The translations under genes and the position numbers were made by a program. Below the pieces are notes generated by a model. It did no database searches and was not told the DNA's origin. It was given only the letters and a program-made list of their open reading frames with translations. From contig JACKFL010000005.1 of assembly GCA_020632495.1 (NCBI GenBank), positions 124,001 to 188,000 on the forward strand: a DNA stretch of 64,000 nt. Direction: 5' to 3'. Each line of letters opens with the position of its first letter. Position 1 is the first letter of the stretch. Positions 62,017 to 64,000 of the stretch are shown here, in pieces. This stretch comes from Candidatus Omnitrophota bacterium. Its GTDB lineage: Bacteria; Omnitrophota; Gorgyraeia; Zapsychrales; Zapsychraceae.

Positions 62017-63396
62017 ATGTTCACCACATACTTGCCTTACCTTATATCATTCACCCTCGGCTATCTGTTGCTCACCTGCCTCCAGGACCGCGACCGTCCG
62101 CTTCCTCCCGGTCTGCACGTGTTTTTGGCGTTGGGTATCGGACTCGGTGTCAGCGCGCAGATCACCTTTTGGGCATTCATGATATTCAAGAGATTCTCGC
62201 CGGGATTTATCCTCGGCGGCAACCTGCTGGCACTCGCCGGGCTGTCGGCGTGGGCGGCGTGGCGGGTGCGCGGCCGGATAGGGAAATGGATCAACCTGCG
62301 CGACTTTCACTGGTCGCAGATCATTCCTTACCTGATCCTGTGCGCCGGCGCGTATCCATTGTGGCGGCACGGCCACTTTTATGTTTACGGCGGATGGGAC
62401 GCGTGGGCGACGTGGAATCTTAAGGCCAAGATCCTGTTTCTCTCCGATCACGGCTGGACCACGATCTTCGATCCGGTGCTGTGGCGCTCAAGCCCGCATT
62501 ATCCGCTGCAGCTGCCGCTGATCAATTGCTGGGGCTGGATCTTCAAAAAAGACCCGGAGTTTATCACGCCGGTGACCACCGCGTTTGTCTTCAGTTTCGC
62601 CACGGTGGGCCTTATGTACGCTGCCATCGCGCGGGTCACGCGCTCGCCCTTTGCCATCCTTAGCGGGATCATCCTGTTGACCTCCACGATGTACGTCAAG
62701 CTCTCGCTCAGCCAGTACGCGGACATCGTCGTCGCCTACTACTTGTTGGCGGCGGTGGTGTGTGTGGTGCTGGCGAAGCTTGAAAACAATCCGGGATATG
62801 CGGTCGCCGCGGGGAGCGCGCTGGGGTTTCTGAGTTTTTCCAAAGGCGAAGGGCTGATGGCGGCGGGGATCATCGGGGTGCTCGCGGCGGGATATTTCTT
62901 CTATAAAAACAAACCGGACAAACGCGTTCTGATCAATCTGTATACGGCCGCGATGGCCGCCGGGATCGTGACGGTGGTCTTTACCTTGTTTGTCGCGCCC
63001 AAGAGCACGACGTTTATCAACGGGCTGGTGTCGGACACCAACCCGGTGAGCTGGTTCCGGCTGAGGGCAATATTCAGTTTTATCCTGGTCGAGCTGGTCA
63101 GTCCGACGTGGAACGGACTGTGGATTCTACTGGTGCTGGGAATTCTGTTAGGCGCCAGCCGCTGCTTCCGCCGCCACCTGATCATCATCCCCGTCTTTCT
63201 CTTAGGCTACATCCTCGTAATCAGCGCCTACTACTTCGTGAACACCTACTTCGACAACACCCGCATCTTCTGGTGGCTGCAGGTCAGCCTCCACCGTTTA
63301 ATGTACGCGACTTTACCGTCGGTGATGTTTTGGGTGTTTGTGGGGTTGTGGATGCGGCATAAACCAGTCGAAACGTCTCCGCCTACGAATTCGTAA
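62017..63396 (+). CDS. Cassette protein B2: paralogue of B1, GT-C-like membrane protein
   Basis: 459 residues, about 11-12 membrane helices. YGGWDAWATWNLKAKIL, SQYADIVVAYYLLAAVVCV and GFLSFSKGEGL match B1 in order and spacing. The N-terminal helix YLISFTLGYLLLTCLQ also matches B1 (ASLALGYLTLMTVLK). Start ATG 62017 lies 17 bases beyond the palindrome; no strong ribosome-binding site is seen. Function is unknown beyond likely polyprenyl-sugar transfer. Confidence 0.8.
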   Translation: MFTTYLPYLISFTLGYLLLTCLQDRDRPLPPGLHVFLALGIGLGVSAQITFWAFMIFKRFSPGFILGGNLLALAGLSAWAAWRVRGRIGKWINLRDFHWSQIIPYLILCAGAYPLWRHGHFYVYGGWDAWATWNLKAKILFLSDHGWTTIFDPVLWRSSPHYPLQLPLINCWGWIFKKDPEFITPVTTAFVFSFATVGLMYAAIARVTRSPFAILSGIILLTSTMYVKLSLSQYADIVVAYYLLAAVVCVVLAKLENNPGYAVAAGSALGFLSFSKGEGLMAAGIIGVLAAGYFFYKNKPDKRVLINLYTAAMAAGIVTVVFTLFVAPKSTTFINGLVSDTNPVSWFRLRAIFSFILVELVSPTWNGLWILLVLGILLGASRCFRRHLIIIPVFLLGYILVISAYYFVNTYFDNTRIFWWLQVSLHRLMYATLPSVMFWVFVGLWMRHKPVETSPPTNS

Positions 63397-63841
63397 CTTC
63401 CATCAACGCAAAAAAGATGTACAGTTCTCCCAGCTCGGCGCGGTAAATGCCTTTGGCGTCGAGATGGCGGGCGGCTAAGGTGATCATCTCGCGGGTCATC
63501 TCGGGGTCGGCGACGAACACGGGCTTCTCAAACAGGTCTAGTGCGGTCTTCGCGGCCAGTTCCTTCAGCCGGGCGGAATCGTTGCGGCGTTCTTCGTCCA
63601 CCGTTTGGTTCCCCCACCCCCACATAAAGGTCTGCTTGGCCTTGGACCACGAAGCGATCTGAATATACCGGAACAAGAGTTCCTCCTGCCCGGAGGTGAT
63701 CAACTGCAACGTTCCCGACGCCTGATCAAAGCCGCCGAAACGGCTTTGCGCCAGAGGATAATCCTGCTGCAGGGCCTGCTGCCGTTCTTCCAGCCATCGA
63801 TAAGACTCTTCAATGTACTCACGAAACTCCCGGTCGTTCAT
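63383..63841 (-). CDS. Hypothetical protein, DUF6882-like (tentative)
   Basis: 152 residues from ATG 63841 (MNDREFREYIEESYRWLEER). The beta-rich centre FDQASGTLQLITSGQEELLFRYIQIASWSKAKQTFMWGWGNQTVDEE resembles a small family I recall as DUF6882, in which 'W.W.W.N' recurs. No secretion signal or enzyme motif. The frame continues to 63892 but that part is unlike the family. Overlaps the 3' end of B2 by 14 bases in convergent orientation. Confidence 0.7.
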   Translation of the reverse strand: MNDREFREYIEESYRWLEERQQALQQDYPLAQSRFGGFDQASGTLQLITSGQEELLFRYIQIASWSKAKQTFMWGWGNQTVDEERRNDSARLKELAAKTALDLFEKPVFVADPEMTREMITLAARHLDAKGIYRAELGELYIFFALMEVTNS

Positions 63842-64000
63842 CGGGCAGGACCTCGCAAGCGGGGATGGACATAAGAATAACAAGCGACACAAATGACGGG
63901 AAGAACCTGAATCAGGATAAATAACATAAGATTGAATAACCTCACGTCTCGCGGGGCTTGAAATAAATTGTAAGATGTCGCGCCGCTCAACAAATCATAC
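63842..64000. other. Intergenic sequence to window edge
   Basis: 159 bases, AT-rich in the middle. It should hold the promoter of the minus-strand hypothetical gene, but I see no convincing box pair, RNA gene or repeat here. A neighbouring gene may begin beyond the edge. Confidence 0.5.

Noticed and set aside
1..64000. CRISPR array, IS element, prophage or rRNA operon
   Set aside because: No spaced direct repeats, no transposase or integrase motifs, no phage structural genes, and no rRNA sequence recognised.

Overview
This 64 kb window is a gene-dense stretch of a bacterial chromosome, about 80 genes and mostly on the minus strand. The organism is a diderm: it has a lipid A block (lpxC-fabZ fusion, lpxD, lpxA, lpxI) next to bamA and skp, and it has LolC/LolD. 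It also carries gene orders typical of the Bacillus origin-proximal region: ispE-spoVG-glmU-prs-ctc-pth; rpsF-ssb-rpsR-rplI-dnaB; mcsA-mcsB-clpC-radA-yacL-ispD-ispF-cysE; and tmk-holB-ricT-metG. This mix, the lpxC-fabZ fusion and a SpoVG with a zinc-ribbon insert suggest an uncultured PVC-type lineage such as Omnitrophota. That assignment is inference; no rRNA gene is present.

Layout. 1-18.5 kb (minus): lysS promoter, then lysS, lolC, lolD, an ilvE-like aminotransferase, mcsA, mcsB, clpC, a secreted hypothetical, radA, yacL, ispD, ispF, cysE, tmk, holB, ricT, metG and a truncated mtnA. About 12.93-15.4 kb, covering mcsB, mcsA, ilvE and part of lolD, is riddled with single-base frameshifts while homology and overall gene lengths are kept. 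This looks like poor consensus sequence more than real decay. 18.6-25.8 kb: outer-membrane and lipid A operon from a near-perfect promoter with almost no leader in front of bamA. 25.8-36 kb: replication, translation and cell-wall precursor genes, a tRNA-Gln, ispE, a TPR protein, a 33-residue ribosomal-type peptide and hisG. 36-40.8 kb: a PpiD/SurA-like chaperone, thioredoxin, CutA, multicopper-oxidase-like PgeF and RmuC. 40.6-49.6 kb: DNA glycosylase, small ORFs, Smr, ABC-F, RluB, TrmH-like, GH5, alpha/beta hydrolase, receiver protein and aminotransferase. 49.6-55 kb: coiled-coil protein, TPR-containing GT-C glycosyltransferase, Hpt, hybrid PAS histidine kinase and a two-TM protein in one overlapping operon. 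55-59.4 kb: HD phosphohydrolase, rRNA methyltransferase, lipoprotein, GT2, hexapeptide acetyltransferase and sugar oxidoreductase. 59.4-63.4 kb (plus): a tandem duplication of a two-gene cassette, each a single-pass protein followed by a multi-pass GT-C-like membrane protein.

The most notable points are the duplicated membrane cassette with a palindromic repeat inserted in it; two related intergenic palindromes sharing a 15-base word; the localized frameshift block; the phosphorelay operon with a glycosyltransferase; the Firmicutes-like synteny in an LPS-making organism; a delta-prime clamp-loader subunit without its zinc module; and the leaderless-type bamA promoter. No CRISPR array, IS element, phage gene or rRNA was found.
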